DNA of 64,000 nt from Christiangramia portivictoriae DSM 23547 (lineage in GTDB: Bacteria > Bacteroidota > Bacteroidia > Flavobacteriales > Flavobacteriaceae), in NCBI RefSeq assembly GCF_000423045.1, contig NZ_AUHF01000001.1:558001-622000 (forward strand), read 5' to 3'. The notes under the pieces are model-generated. The model searched no databases. It had not been told where the DNA came from and saw only the letters and a program-made list of their open reading frames with translations. Of the stretch, positions 1 to 8,701 are shown one piece after another. Numbering within the stretch: position 1 is the stretch's first letter; the number at the start of each line of letters is the position of its first letter. The translations under genes were made by a program, and so were the position numbers.

Positions 1-1533
1 TCCAACAGCATAAAGAGATAGTCCGTTATACTGAGATTCAGAGTTGATCTGTGCTCCGGCATCCTTCAGAATTAAATAAGAGATAGAACCTGAATTGTCT
101 TCAGCTTCAGAACCTCCGTAAACGATTCCACCAACTTCAGCGGTAGCGTTTACACCTTCAGTAGTTGCTGCGTTACCAGCGATCACAAGACCACCCCAGC
201 TTCCTGCCTGACCTGAGGTCGAAGCCATCACTACCGGGCTGGATGCTGTTCCCTGGATATCGATCATAGCTCCTTGTTGTACTACGATATAAATACTGGT
301 AGCATCGGTATCTGCGTCACTTCTCGCAGTTATTTTTGTTCCGGCTGGTATGGTAAGAGTTGCACCTGCGTTTACAGATACTACATCACTAATCACATAT
401 TCGCTGCCACCATCCAAAGTAAGATCACTATCGATATTATTTGGAAGTACAGATACCTGTCCACGATTGGAGATCCAGTCGAAAGTAGATTCCATCACAG
501 TAGGAGTTAAAGAATACGCATTATTAATATCAGCATCTTCACCATTCAACTGGATGTTAGAAAGATCTGTTCTGGTATCATCTGGAATATCAACTGAATT
601 GTCATAACCATTTAAAGAAAGGCCGTTGATGATCGCTCCAGAGTTCTTCTTGAACTGTAATGCAGTTCCACCAGTGGTAGAAACCGCTGTAAAATTATTG
701 ATAGTAGGTTGTTTGTCCTCACCATCTGCCTCAATTGCAGTAGAGAAATTTCCAATGGTATGAAGAACGTATACGTTATCGATAGTTCCATTCCAGCCTT
801 CAGTCCAGTCTACAGCATCATCCTCATTATTCTCTAGGTAAAGGTTGGTAGCATTGGCAGAACCTCCGAAGAATTCAACACCATCATCGGCTCCATTAAG
901 AAGTGCCACGTTCATGATTGAAGTTTCAGAACCAACTGCGTAAAGAGAAAGTCCGTTAAACTGTGATTCAGCATTGATCTGTGCACCAGCATCAGATAAT
1001 ACAAGGTAGTTGATAGAACCAGAATCATCTGCAGCGTCTGTTCCACCATAAAGAATTCCTCCTACTTCAGCAGTAGCATCGGTACCTTCGGTAGTAGCAG
1101 CATTACCTGCGATGATTAATCCTCCCCAGCTTCCTGCCTGTCCATTTGATGAACGCATGATCACAGGGGCAGAAGCGGTACCATTAATTTCGATATCACC
1201 GCCTTTTTGAACAACGATGTATACATTGGTAGCATCGCTATCATCCAGATCGGGATCTGCTACGATCTCTGTTCCGGCAGGAATTGTAAGAGTAACTCCA
1301 CTTTCCACGGAAAGAATTCCTGATAACTGGTAGGTGGTGTTTGCATCCAGCGTCATATCTTCATCAATGCTTCCGTTCAATACATTATCTGAAGGGTTTG
1401 GGTTCGGTGTACCAGCGTCGTCATCTGTAGGATTGATGATATCGATATCATTATCATCACTGCTACAACTGGTGATAAGCAGTCCGCCAAAAAGCGCGCT
1501 CATTAACAAAAAGTGTCTTGCTGTTTTTTTCAT
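1..1533 (-). CDS. Surface lipoprotein with tandem internal repeats (partial, C-terminus outside window)
   Basis: The reading frame is open from an ATG at 1533 to the window edge, 511 codons with no stop, so the C-terminus is missing. It begins with a lipoprotein signal peptide: a KK-containing start, a hydrophobic core, then LLITSCSSDD with the lipobox cysteine near residue 23, followed by an acidic linker. Two copies of a unit of about 308 residues follow; each opens with a D-x-D-x-TL segment, then LTIPAGT, then QAGSWGG(L) and IAGNAATTEG. Gly/Asn/Asp-rich, beta-strand-rich composition suggests a beta-helix-like or other all-beta extracellular fold (inference). It lies 51 nt downstream of the TonB receptor gene on the same strand, so probably one operon; a surface-exposed partner of that receptor is the simplest role. 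Not SusD-like by eye. Substrate unknown; proximity to phoB/phoR hints at phosphorus acquisition. Confidence 0.8.
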   Translation of the reverse strand, partial: MKKTARHFLLMSALFGGLLITSCSSDDNDIDIINPTDDDAGTPNPNPSDNVLNGSIDEDMTLDANTTYQLSGILSVESGVTLTIPAGTEIVADPDLDDSDATNVYIVVQKGGDIEINGTASAPVIMRSSNGQAGSWGGLIIAGNAATTEGTDATAEVGGILYGGTDAADDSGSINYLVLSDAGAQINAESQFNGLSLYAVGSETSIMNVALLNGADDGVEFFGGSANATNLYLENNEDDAVDWTEGWNGTIDNVYVLHTIGNFSTAIEADGEDKQPTINNFTAVSTTGGTALQFKKNSGAIINGLSLNGYDNSVDIPDDTRTDLSNIQLNGEDADINNAYSLTPTVMESTFDWISNRGQVSVLPNNIDSDLTLDGGSEYVISDVVSVNAGATLTIPAGTKITARSDADTDATSIYIVVQQGAMIDIQGTASSPVVMASTSGQAGSWGGLVIAGNAATTEGVNATAEVGGIVYGGSEAEDNSGSISYLILKDAGAQINSESQYNGLSLYAVG

Positions 1534-1584
1534 AATCTAAGGTTTGAATCTAAGTGGTTGTGTATATAAATTGTGGTTAAAAAA

Positions 1585-4386
1585 TTAGAAATTATAGCTT
1601 AGTCCCAGACTTAGTACCGCGCCTCTGGTGTAAGATCTTACGGTTTGCTCCGCTTCTACCGCATTACCCGATAAAGGTCTGATGGACTGATATCTTTCGA
1701 TCTCTGGATTTAAGAGGTTTTGTCCTTTGAATTCCAGTTCAAAGTTGTTTCCGAATTCCTTGGAAAGGATCAGATCAAGCGTTACAAAACCTTTTTCTAT
1801 GATTTCATCGTTGTACTGGATGTCTATAAAATCGAGGTTTTGAGTATCTGGTGAACCAAGCGCGTAAATTTTATCTGAAGCATAGTTCGCCACGATCGTT
1901 CCGCGGAACGGGTTTTCAGATTCTGTGCTGAAGTTGGCAGAGGCATTAAGGATCCAGTCTGATGCTCCCTGAAGTCCAATTTCATCGTTTCCATTATATC
2001 TGAAGGTTCTAACAAAGGAACCATCTTCAGCATATACATCTTTAAGATCCTGGCTGTGCCACATTCTGGTGATATTCCCGGATACACTCAGGTCAAGGCC
2101 TTCTTCATTCTCGTTTTCGATCACATCCATTCTGGCTTCCAGTTCAAGACCATAGATATTTGCCTCATCACTGGCGTTGAAGTATGAAAATACTCCTGAA
2201 GCTCCACGAGCCTGTGTTCGGTTAATTGGATCAAGGATCTTTTTATAGAAACCTGTAAGCGATAGCAGTTCACCTGAACTCGGGAACATTTCATACTTAA
2301 GATCCAGGTTATAGTTATTGGAAGCCTCCAGGTTTGGATTTCCTCGAGTGATCTGTCCAATTTGCGATACGTATTCAAAAGGTGCGATTTCTTTAAATTC
2401 AGGAAGAGAAATCGTCTTGCTAGCGGCAAGCCTAATGTTCGAATCTTCGTTAGGAGAATACTTGATGTTTAAACTTGGATAAATGTTGTCGTATTCCTTA
2501 AAGGTGAAATTTGGAAGGTTTTGAGGATAGTTGTTTACGTCAAAAATCACATCTACCTGATCCTTCTGGTACCTTGCACCTGCATTCACATTCCATTGCT
2601 CATTCCCAATATTAAAAACTGCGAAACCACCGTAAGACTCAAGCGTTCCATTGTAAACATCTGGCGTAAGACGATTAAATTGCAACAGCCTGTTGTTGAA
2701 ATTTTCAGTAGTAAAGATTGCTCCAAGATTATCGATAGATGGAGGGTTTACCGTGTTAAAGTCGGTTTCCTCAGCTCCAAAGAACTGGGAGAAGAAATCA
2801 CGTTCTTTATTTCTGTAGTTACCACCCAGGATAAGAGACACGTTCTTAGAGTCTTCGTTCTCCATACTTAGGAAATTATAGGTGTTCTCGATTCTGGCAT
2901 TAAATTCAGTATCATCAATCTCCTGAGTGGATTTTCTTTGCTGAAAACCACCAGTTCGTGCCAGTTGTACGAAGTTATTGTCACCAGTATTCACTTCATT
3001 TCGTATACGATTTGGCTCATCGGCGTTTACAAGGTTAAAACCTGCAGACCATTCCAGCTCGTTCTTTCCGTCAAGGAAATCATGAAAACCGTGTAACTGA
3101 TTTACCCATAATCTGGTTTGTTTGATGTTCTGATCTCGAATAAACTGGTTTAGGTTCTCACCTCTGTTGGTTTCCTCGAAAACAAAACCTTCTCCATTTC
3201 TTCCGGCTTCATAAACCTCATCGGTCACCTTGTTGATAAACAAACTCGTCGCCTTAAGACGGTGATTATCGTTGATCTCGAATCCAAGATCTGCCATCAA
3301 CGTGTTATTATCGGTCTTTCTGAAGTTTTCAGCATCTGTAAATTGATCCTCCAGAACATTAGTTCTGTAATTTCTGAAAAGTCCCTGATTGTATTCGAAA
3401 GCCACTGAATTGGAAGCGGTCACAAAAGCTCTAAGCGGTCCAAATTCTTTTCCTGCCGTGATGCTTATCTTTCTGTTCACCGGAGTGGCAGTTTGTGGAT
3501 TCCAGCTCTGATTGTTTAAAGTAAATTCTGTTGGAATGCTCTGGTCGTAAATACCAAAATAGACATCATCCTGGTTTGGAGAAACCTTAAAATTGCTGAA
3601 TTCTCCTGCAGCATTCGTATTTACACCACCCTGTACGCTAAAGCCCAGTTCGTCTTTTCCTCTTAGTTCCCGGGAAGATATGTCTACATTTCCTGAAGCC
3701 TGGTCTGCAGAACTAATCGCAGAGTAGGCTTTGCTAATCGACACATTTTGTATCACTCTTGTTGGGAATAATCCCAGGTCGATATTCTTTCTTTCCACAT
3801 CATCTGATGGGATTGGAAGGCCATTCATGGTACTATATAAGTAACGATCTCCAAGACCACGTACAAAAAGATCACCTGAAGCTTCACTGGTGGTAACTCC
3901 AGAAATTTTTGTGGTAGCCGTTGCCGCATCAGAAACTCCTAATTTGGCCAGTTCCTGTGCGCCGATGCTTTCTTTTATTTCTACGGAATTTTTTTGTTCT
4001 ACTAACAAAGCAACTTCAGAATCTCTTCTAGAGACAGTCGTAATCACTACTTCATCTAAAGATGCTGCACTGGATCCTAATTCTGTATTGATCTCAGTCA
4101 CTTTTCCAGCTTCCACAACTACATCTGGAATTTCCAGAGTTTCATATCCTACAAAACTAAAAACGACTGTATAGGTTCCTGGTTGTAGCTTGTCTAAAAG
4201 ATATATTCCGTCGTAATCTGAAGTGGTTCCCTTAGCAGAATCTTTCAGAAGAACATTGGCAAATGGAAGAGGTTCACCACCCATTTCCTTGTCTGTCAAT
4301 TTACCTCCAATTGCACCGCTGGTACTGTCCTGGGCTTGCATGTTTGCTGCGAAGAAAAGTAATGCGAGTAAGAATAATTTTTTCAT
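1585..4386 (-). CDS. TonB-dependent outer-membrane receptor, Pho-linked
   Basis: 933 residues. I chose the ATG at 4386 because it directly precedes a clean signal peptide (MKKLFLLALLFFAANMQAQ); an upstream start would add ten charged residues before it. After the signal comes a carboxypeptidase-regulatory-like beta-sandwich (about residues 25-105), then the plug (the VRGLGDRY motif near 185) and a long beta-barrel ending in the outer-membrane signature LSLGLSYNF with terminal Phe. Such receptors import bulky substrates across the outer membrane using TonB/ExbBD energy. The gene is divergent from a PhoB/PhoR-like pair and followed by a duplicated lipoprotein. Control by the neighbouring response regulator, and a phosphate-containing substrate, are inferences from location only. 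Confidence 0.9.
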   Translation of the reverse strand: MKKLFLLALLFFAANMQAQDSTSGAIGGKLTDKEMGGEPLPFANVLLKDSAKGTTSDYDGIYLLDKLQPGTYTVVFSFVGYETLEIPDVVVEAGKVTEINTELGSSAASLDEVVITTVSRRDSEVALLVEQKNSVEIKESIGAQELAKLGVSDAATATTKISGVTTSEASGDLFVRGLGDRYLYSTMNGLPIPSDDVERKNIDLGLFPTRVIQNVSISKAYSAISSADQASGNVDISSRELRGKDELGFSVQGGVNTNAAGEFSNFKVSPNQDDVYFGIYDQSIPTEFTLNNQSWNPQTATPVNRKISITAGKEFGPLRAFVTASNSVAFEYNQGLFRNYRTNVLEDQFTDAENFRKTDNNTLMADLGFEINDNHRLKATSLFINKVTDEVYEAGRNGEGFVFEETNRGENLNQFIRDQNIKQTRLWVNQLHGFHDFLDGKNELEWSAGFNLVNADEPNRIRNEVNTGDNNFVQLARTGGFQQRKSTQEIDDTEFNARIENTYNFLSMENEDSKNVSLILGGNYRNKERDFFSQFFGAEETDFNTVNPPSIDNLGAIFTTENFNNRLLQFNRLTPDVYNGTLESYGGFAVFNIGNEQWNVNAGARYQKDQVDVIFDVNNYPQNLPNFTFKEYDNIYPSLNIKYSPNEDSNIRLAASKTISLPEFKEIAPFEYVSQIGQITRGNPNLEASNNYNLDLKYEMFPSSGELLSLTGFYKKILDPINRTQARGASGVFSYFNASDEANIYGLELEARMDVIENENEEGLDLSVSGNITRMWHSQDLKDVYAEDGSFVRTFRYNGNDEIGLQGASDWILNASANFSTESENPFRGTIVANYASDKIYALGSPDTQNLDFIDIQYNDEIIEKGFVTLDLILSKEFGNNFELEFKGQNLLNPEIERYQSIRPLSGNAVEAEQTVRSYTRGAVLSLGLSYNF

Positions 4387-4454
4387 TTTGTTTTTTGCTA
4401 TAAAATCTCGCTGCAAATAAACATTAAGAAAGTCGCGGGGATGTTACCTCAGAT

Positions 4455-4547
4455 TTAATCCTTCGTCATTAAAGAGTTAGTTAATTGTTACCAATGGGTT
4501 AAGCGCCATGTTAATTCAAATTAATCCTTAATTTTATACATTCTTAA
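4455..4547. promoter_or_regulatory. Divergent control region rich in TTAA repeats between TonB receptor and phoB
   Basis: Eight TTAA tetramers occur in 93 nt (starts 4455, 4469, 4481, 4499, 4511, 4521, 4528, 4544), several as GTTAA(T/G). Some are spaced 10-12 nt, about one helical turn, as expected for a tandem-binding OmpR/PhoB-family regulator. No TAnnTTTG -7 box is visible on either strand here. The site assignment is tentative because this A/T-rich DNA yields TTAA by chance. Confidence 0.3.
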
Positions 4548-4562
4548 CCATAGTTATACACC

Positions 4563-5246
4563 ATGAAGAAAAAAGACATTCAGATTTTACTAGTAGATGA
4601 TGAGCCGGATATCCTGGAGATAGTAGGGTATAATCTTTCTTCGGAAGGTTACCAGGTGATCACTGCTGAAAATGGTGCCAAGGCAGTTAAACTTGCTCAA
4701 AAGCATAAACCGCATCTTATTATTCTGGATGTCATGATGCCTGAAATGGATGGTATTGAAGCTTGTGAACAAATCAGGAAGTCCCCAGATCTCGAACATA
4801 CCATTATTACCTTTCTAACGGCAAGAGGAGAAGATTACTCACAAATGGCCGGTTTCGATGCTGGGGCAGATGATTATATTACCAAGCCTATCAAGCCAAA
4901 AGTTCTGGTGAGCAAAGTAAAAGCCTTATTAAGACGCTACCGTGATGAAGAGGTAGGTTCTAATATTGTTAAACTTGCCGGGATCACGATTAATCGTGAC
5001 GAATACAAGATCGAACAGAACGGGGAAGAACGCAGTTTACCACGAAAAGAATTTGAGTTGTTATCTTTGTTAGCATCCAAACCGGGGAAAGTCTTTAAGA
5101 GAGAAGACATCCTTGACAAAGTATGGGGTAATGATATTGTAGTGGGTGGCAGAACGATTGATGTTCATATCCGGAAACTACGTGAAAAGATTGGCGACGA
5201 TAAGATCAAAACCATCAAAGGTGTTGGGTACAAGTTTGTAGTTTAA
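4563..5246 (+). CDS. phoB: OmpR/PhoB-family response regulator
   Basis: 227 residues: receiver domain (about 5-122) with acidic pocket V-D-D-E (residues 11-14), phospho-acceptor Asp56 in LDVMMPEMDG, the TARGED switch segment and Lys108 in ITKPIKP; then a winged-helix DNA-binding domain (about 130-227) ending in VGGRTIDVHIRKLREK and GVGYKF. It binds DNA as a phosphorylated dimer. The following kinase gene starts on the base after its stop codon, so the two are translationally coupled. The pairing with a short-loop kinase is typical of PhoB/PhoR in Bacteroidota; which regulon it serves is inferred. Confidence 0.85.
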   Translation: MKKKDIQILLVDDEPDILEIVGYNLSSEGYQVITAENGAKAVKLAQKHKPHLIILDVMMPEMDGIEACEQIRKSPDLEHTIITFLTARGEDYSQMAGFDAGADDYITKPIKPKVLVSKVKALLRRYRDEEVGSNIVKLAGITINRDEYKIEQNGEERSLPRKEFELLSLLASKPGKVFKREDILDKVWGNDIVVGGRTIDVHIRKLREKIGDDKIKTIKGVGYKFVV

Positions 5247-6326
5247 ATGGCACAACAGTTTAAGAGGTCTTATAGGTTTGCTATAAGGACAGCTTTATTT
5301 ATAAGCCTTTTCCTAACCGGAATTCTGGCAGTATTTTTATTTCTTGATCTCCAGACCTGGTGGGTCACTTTACTCCTTTTCGGAGGTCTGTGCTATCTGT
5401 TCTCTTTTCTAATCATTCAGTATAGGGTGGAGCGTTTTATTTATCGCCGCATCAAGAAGGTGTATGATAATGTATCGCTGCTGGATTCAAAAACTTTAAG
5501 CCCAAACCAGATCACTACAGATATGTCCAGTCTAACCCGGGAAGTGAAGAAATTCGCTGAGGACAAAAAACTGGAGATCGAAACTTTAAAAGTGAGAGAA
5601 GCTTATCGTAAAGAGTTTATGGGCAATGTCTCCCACGAATTAAAAACACCGTTATTTACCGTACAGGGTTATATTCTTACGCTCATTGATGGTGCGCATA
5701 AGGACAAGGTCATTCGCAAAAAATACCTGGCCAGAGCGAACAAAGGGGTAGAGCGTCTTATTTACATCGTAAAAGATCTGGACATGATCACCAAACTCGA
5801 AACGGGTGATCTGCATCTCAAATACGAAACTTTTGATATCGTAGAATTGATACAGGCATCTTTTGATCTACTCGAAATGAAGGCAGCAAAAAAGAATATT
5901 ACCCTAACTTTCGATCTGGATTATGATGAGCCTATCAAAGTGAGGGCAGATAGAGAACGTATTCAGCAGGTGCTTACCAACCTGATCGTTAATTCCATCA
6001 AGTATGGAAAACACGGCGGAACCACAGAAATTAGTATCGAAAACCTTATTAAGAACAAGGTCATCGTTCGGGTAACAGATAATGGAGAAGGTATCGCTAA
6101 AGAGAACATTCCCCGGTTATTTGAGAGATTCTACCGTGTAGATAAAAGTGGTAGCAGGAAAGAAGGTGGTTCCGGGCTTGGTCTATCAATTGTCAAACAT
6201 ATCCTGGAAGCACACGAGGAAAAGATCTATGTTGAAAGTGTGTTTGGTGTGGGTAGTGAATTTTCATTCACGCTCGAAAAACGTAAAGAAATCCCCGAGA
6301 ACTCTGCCATTACCGAAATTACGTAA
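5247..6326 (+). CDS. phoR: PhoR-like membrane sensor histidine kinase
   Basis: 359 residues. Two N-terminal membrane helices (about 13-30 and 35-55) are separated by a very short loop, so there is almost no extracytoplasmic sensor. A linker leads to the H box VSHELKTPLFTVQGY (phospho-acceptor His about residue 130), followed by an HATPase domain with the N box LIVNSIKYG, G1 DNGEGI, the F box RFYRVDKSGSR and G2 GSGLGLSIVKHI. The protein ends with a charged tail whose last 63 nt are also antisense coding sequence for the convergent glycosyltransferase gene. It should phosphorylate the regulator encoded immediately upstream. Lack of a sensor domain fits PhoR-type kinases that sense through the Pst transporter/PhoU, which are not in this window. 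Confidence 0.85.
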   Translation: MAQQFKRSYRFAIRTALFISLFLTGILAVFLFLDLQTWWVTLLLFGGLCYLFSFLIIQYRVERFIYRRIKKVYDNVSLLDSKTLSPNQITTDMSSLTREVKKFAEDKKLEIETLKVREAYRKEFMGNVSHELKTPLFTVQGYILTLIDGAHKDKVIRKKYLARANKGVERLIYIVKDLDMITKLETGDLHLKYETFDIVELIQASFDLLEMKAAKKNITLTFDLDYDEPIKVRADRERIQQVLTNLIVNSIKYGKHGGTTEISIENLIKNKVIVRVTDNGEGIAKENIPRLFERFYRVDKSGSRKEGGSGLGLSIVKHILEAHEEKIYVESVFGVGSEFSFTLEKRKEIPENSAITEIT

Positions 6327-7331
6327 GCCAGTATAATCATCAATTTTCTTCAGTTTTTCCAGGTTAAATTTATTTTGGGTGGAATAAGGTGCGACACCCT
6401 GGTTTTCCAGTTTTTTAGCGAGATATTCCTGTTCTTCCTGCCCTGGTGTTGGAATAAAAAACGCCTGTTTTTCTAATTTCGCCACATCCATCAGTGTAGT
6501 GTAACCTGATCTTGCAATGATGATATCGCTCTTGTTTATAGCATCTTCCAGTTCTTTTCCGAAGAGATAATTGCGAATATGCAGGTTTGGATTGATGGAA
6601 CTAAGCTTTTTTTCTTCTGAAATTACTCCGCGTACCAACAATATTTCATCACTGGAACTACTGAAGCATTCGAGCAATTTTTCTTCCAGAAGTTGGCGCT
6701 GAGGTTCCGGTCCGCTAAGCAACAGCAGGTATTTGTACTTTATTTTCAAGGCACGCTTTTCAAATCTACTTAGAGCACCTATATAGACACATTGCTCAGG
6801 CAAATTCTTTACGTGACTTAGTTTTCCACTCAAATTCCTTTCCACTGAAGCATAATCCGGAATCCAGATCTGGTCGAAATTCTGCAAATGCCGGCGGTTG
6901 ATATTAGAGGAAAGGAAACTGGTGATGCCACTTAACACCTGGATCTGGTGTGTGATAAATACATTGGTTCTGAGTTTCTCATCATATACTCCAAACCGAT
7001 TGTCTGAAATGATCCCTTCAATTTGATGCTCTTCCACGATCTTGCGGGTCATTTCTTTTTCCGCAGCGATGGTCTTACGAATATGCCTGGTTTGAGCTAT
7101 GATCTTCCAGTTTAGAAGCCAGCCATTTCTCGCATATTGAATATTATAGCCCGGTAATTCAAGATGGGTAAGCTCCGGGAATTCCTTTTTTAGTAATTCG
7201 AGGGCAGCGCCATCTGAAGCCAGGATAGGATCATATTCACTTTGCTGAAGCGCCTTTATAATGGGGACGCTTCGGGTGGCATGTCCCAATCCCCAGTTCA
7301 TTACAGCTACTAAAATTCGTTTCTTCGGCAT
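6264..7331 (-). CDS. Glycosyltransferase, MurG/UDP-GlcNAc transferase-like (GT-B fold)
   Basis: 355 residues from an ATG at 7331; a TTG six nt upstream is less likely. The N-terminal motif MNWGLGHATRSVPIIKAL and the C-terminal GYTTLMDVAKLEKQAFFIPTPGQEEQ are typical of GT-B nucleotide-sugar transferases related to MurG and the archaeal MJ1255 family. SDNRFG and ITHQIQVL lie in the acceptor domain. Acceptor and donor cannot be told. Convergent with phoR, with a 63-nt overlap of coding ends, and divergent from trmB. A CAAAnnTA (-7-like) string at 7335-7342 would place transcription start almost on the ATG, so either the message is leaderless or the hit is chance. Confidence 0.75.
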   Translation of the reverse strand: MPKKRILVAVMNWGLGHATRSVPIIKALQQSEYDPILASDGAALELLKKEFPELTHLELPGYNIQYARNGWLLNWKIIAQTRHIRKTIAAEKEMTRKIVEEHQIEGIISDNRFGVYDEKLRTNVFITHQIQVLSGITSFLSSNINRRHLQNFDQIWIPDYASVERNLSGKLSHVKNLPEQCVYIGALSRFEKRALKIKYKYLLLLSGPEPQRQLLEEKLLECFSSSSDEILLVRGVISEEKKLSSINPNLHIRNYLFGKELEDAINKSDIIIARSGYTTLMDVAKLEKQAFFIPTPGQEEQEYLAKKLENQGVAPYSTQNKFNLEKLKKIDDYTGLRNFGNGRVLGDFFTFFERE

Positions 7332-7370
7332 ATTCAAAACTATTCTTAGCCGCTCCTAAGCTAATTTCTT

Positions 7371-7378
7371 TAATTTTG
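7371..7378 (+). promoter_or_regulatory. -7 box of trmB promoter
   Basis: TAATTTTG matches the Bacteroidetes -7 consensus TAnnTTTG and would start transcription near 7382, giving a leader of about 15 nt before the GTG start. No clear TTG at -33. Confidence 0.5.
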
Positions 7379-7396
7379 CCAAAATATCGATTTTAA

Positions 7397-8071
7397 GTGG
7401 GAAGCAAGAATAAACTTAAGCGTTTTAGAGAGAACGAGCAGTTTGCCAATGTAATTCAGCCGTCAAGAGAGGAACTTACAGAGCAGGAATTTGCATTAAA
7501 AGGAAACTGGAGCAGGGATTTTTTTAAGAATGATCATCCCATCGTTCTGGAGCTTGGATGCGGTAAGGGAGAATATACCGTAGCCCTGGCAAGGCAGAAC
7601 CCGGATAAGAACTTTATTGGGGTGGATATCAAAGGTGCGCGTTTCTGGCGTGGTGCCAAAACTGCTCTGGAAGAAGGAATGGAAAACGTTGCCTTTATAA
7701 GAACGCAGATCGAATTGATTGAATATGTATTTGCTTCCGCAGAAGTTAGCGAGATCTGGATCACCTTTCCAGATCCCCAGATAAAATATAAGCGTACAAA
7801 ACATCGTTTGACCAATGCAGAGTTCTTAGTTCGGTATAAGAATATTCTGAAAGTTGACGGACTCATGCACCTTAAAACAGATTCAGAATTCATGCATGGT
7901 TACACATTGGGCTTATTGCACGGGCAGGGACAGGAAATTCTCTATGCTCATCATGATATTTACAGCAATGAGTATTCTCCAAAAGAAGTGACCGGGATTC
8001 AGACTTTTTATGAAAATCAGTATCTTGAAAAAGGTAAACCAATTACCTATATTCAATTCCGGATAAAATAA
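7397..8071 (+). CDS. trmB: tRNA (guanine-N7-)-methyltransferase
   Basis: 224 residues with a GTG start, supported by the -7 box 19 nt upstream. It makes m7G46 in the variable loop of tRNAs using SAM. Visible: SAM-binding motif I LELGCGKGEYTVALA (about residues 51-65), GVDIKGARFWRGAKTA, and the TrmB signature WITFPDPQIKYKRTKHRLT (catalytic Asp in FPDP). Length is normal for the monomeric bacterial enzyme. Six nt separate it from the LysE-like gene, which is probably cotranscribed. Confidence 0.92.
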   Translation: MGSKNKLKRFRENEQFANVIQPSREELTEQEFALKGNWSRDFFKNDHPIVLELGCGKGEYTVALARQNPDKNFIGVDIKGARFWRGAKTALEEGMENVAFIRTQIELIEYVFASAEVSEIWITFPDPQIKYKRTKHRLTNAEFLVRYKNILKVDGLMHLKTDSEFMHGYTLGLLHGQGQEILYAHHDIYSNEYSPKEVTGIQTFYENQYLEKGKPITYIQFRIK

Positions 8072-8077
8072 GCATTA

Positions 8078-8701
8078 TTGGAAGAAACTAAGATTTTTCT
8101 GATTACCTATTTTGCCGCCTTCATTGGCGTGGTTCCTCCAGGTCTGGTAAACATGACCGTGGCGAAGACCTGTGTGGAAAAAGGCAAAAGAAACGGACTC
8201 TATGTAGCCATTGGAGCTGGTATTATTGTTTTTATACAGGCTTTGATCGCGGTGCTACTCGCAGGGTATATTTTTGATCATCCGTTTGTCAAGAAAATGC
8301 TCTTACGGGCGGGACTGGTCGTTTTCTGTATTCTGGCCGTTTATTTTTTCATACAGGCACAAAAGAAGAAAAGAATAGACCCGAGTAATAGGAAAGCGAA
8401 CGCCAATAGTATTTATAAGGGTATACTTATAGCCGCGCTAAATGTATTTCCAATTCCCTATTTTGTGGCTATCGCGGGTGCCATGAATTTAAGTGGTGGT
8501 CTGGAATATGACTGGTCTCTTAACTCTTCCTTTTCCATCGCTGCCTGTCTAGGAAGTTTTACAGCCTTGTATCTTTACGTGGTGCTTTTTGATAAGATTG
8601 AAAAGAAAGCGGAGTCTTTCGCTAAATATTCCAACTATTTCATGACGGCCTTGATGGCAGTTCTTATTGTCATTGCGCTGGTAAGAATTCTGAACAATTG
8701 A
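8078..8701 (+). CDS. LysE-family membrane exporter
   Basis: 207 residues from a TTG start (no ATG is available until inside the first helix). About six hydrophobic segments; the first contains the family pattern FIGVVPPGLVNMTVAKTC, as in LysE/RhtB amino-acid or metabolite effluxers. Substrate unknown. It sits between trmB (6-nt gap) and the alkyltransferase-like gene, whose TTG start overlaps its stop by four bases, implying one transcript. Confidence 0.75.
   Translation: MEETKIFLITYFAAFIGVVPPGLVNMTVAKTCVEKGKRNGLYVAIGAGIIVFIQALIAVLLAGYIFDHPFVKKMLLRAGLVVFCILAVYFFIQAQKKKRIDPSNRKANANSIYKGILIAALNVFPIPYFVAIAGAMNLSGGLEYDWSLNSSFSIAACLGSFTALYLYVVLFDKIEKKAESFAKYSNYFMTALMAVLIVIALVRILNN

Noticed and set aside
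7335-7342. Minus-strand TAGTTTTG box for the glycosyltransferase gene
   Set aside because: It would put transcription start on the ATG itself and lacks a -33 element, so I do not list it as a promoter.
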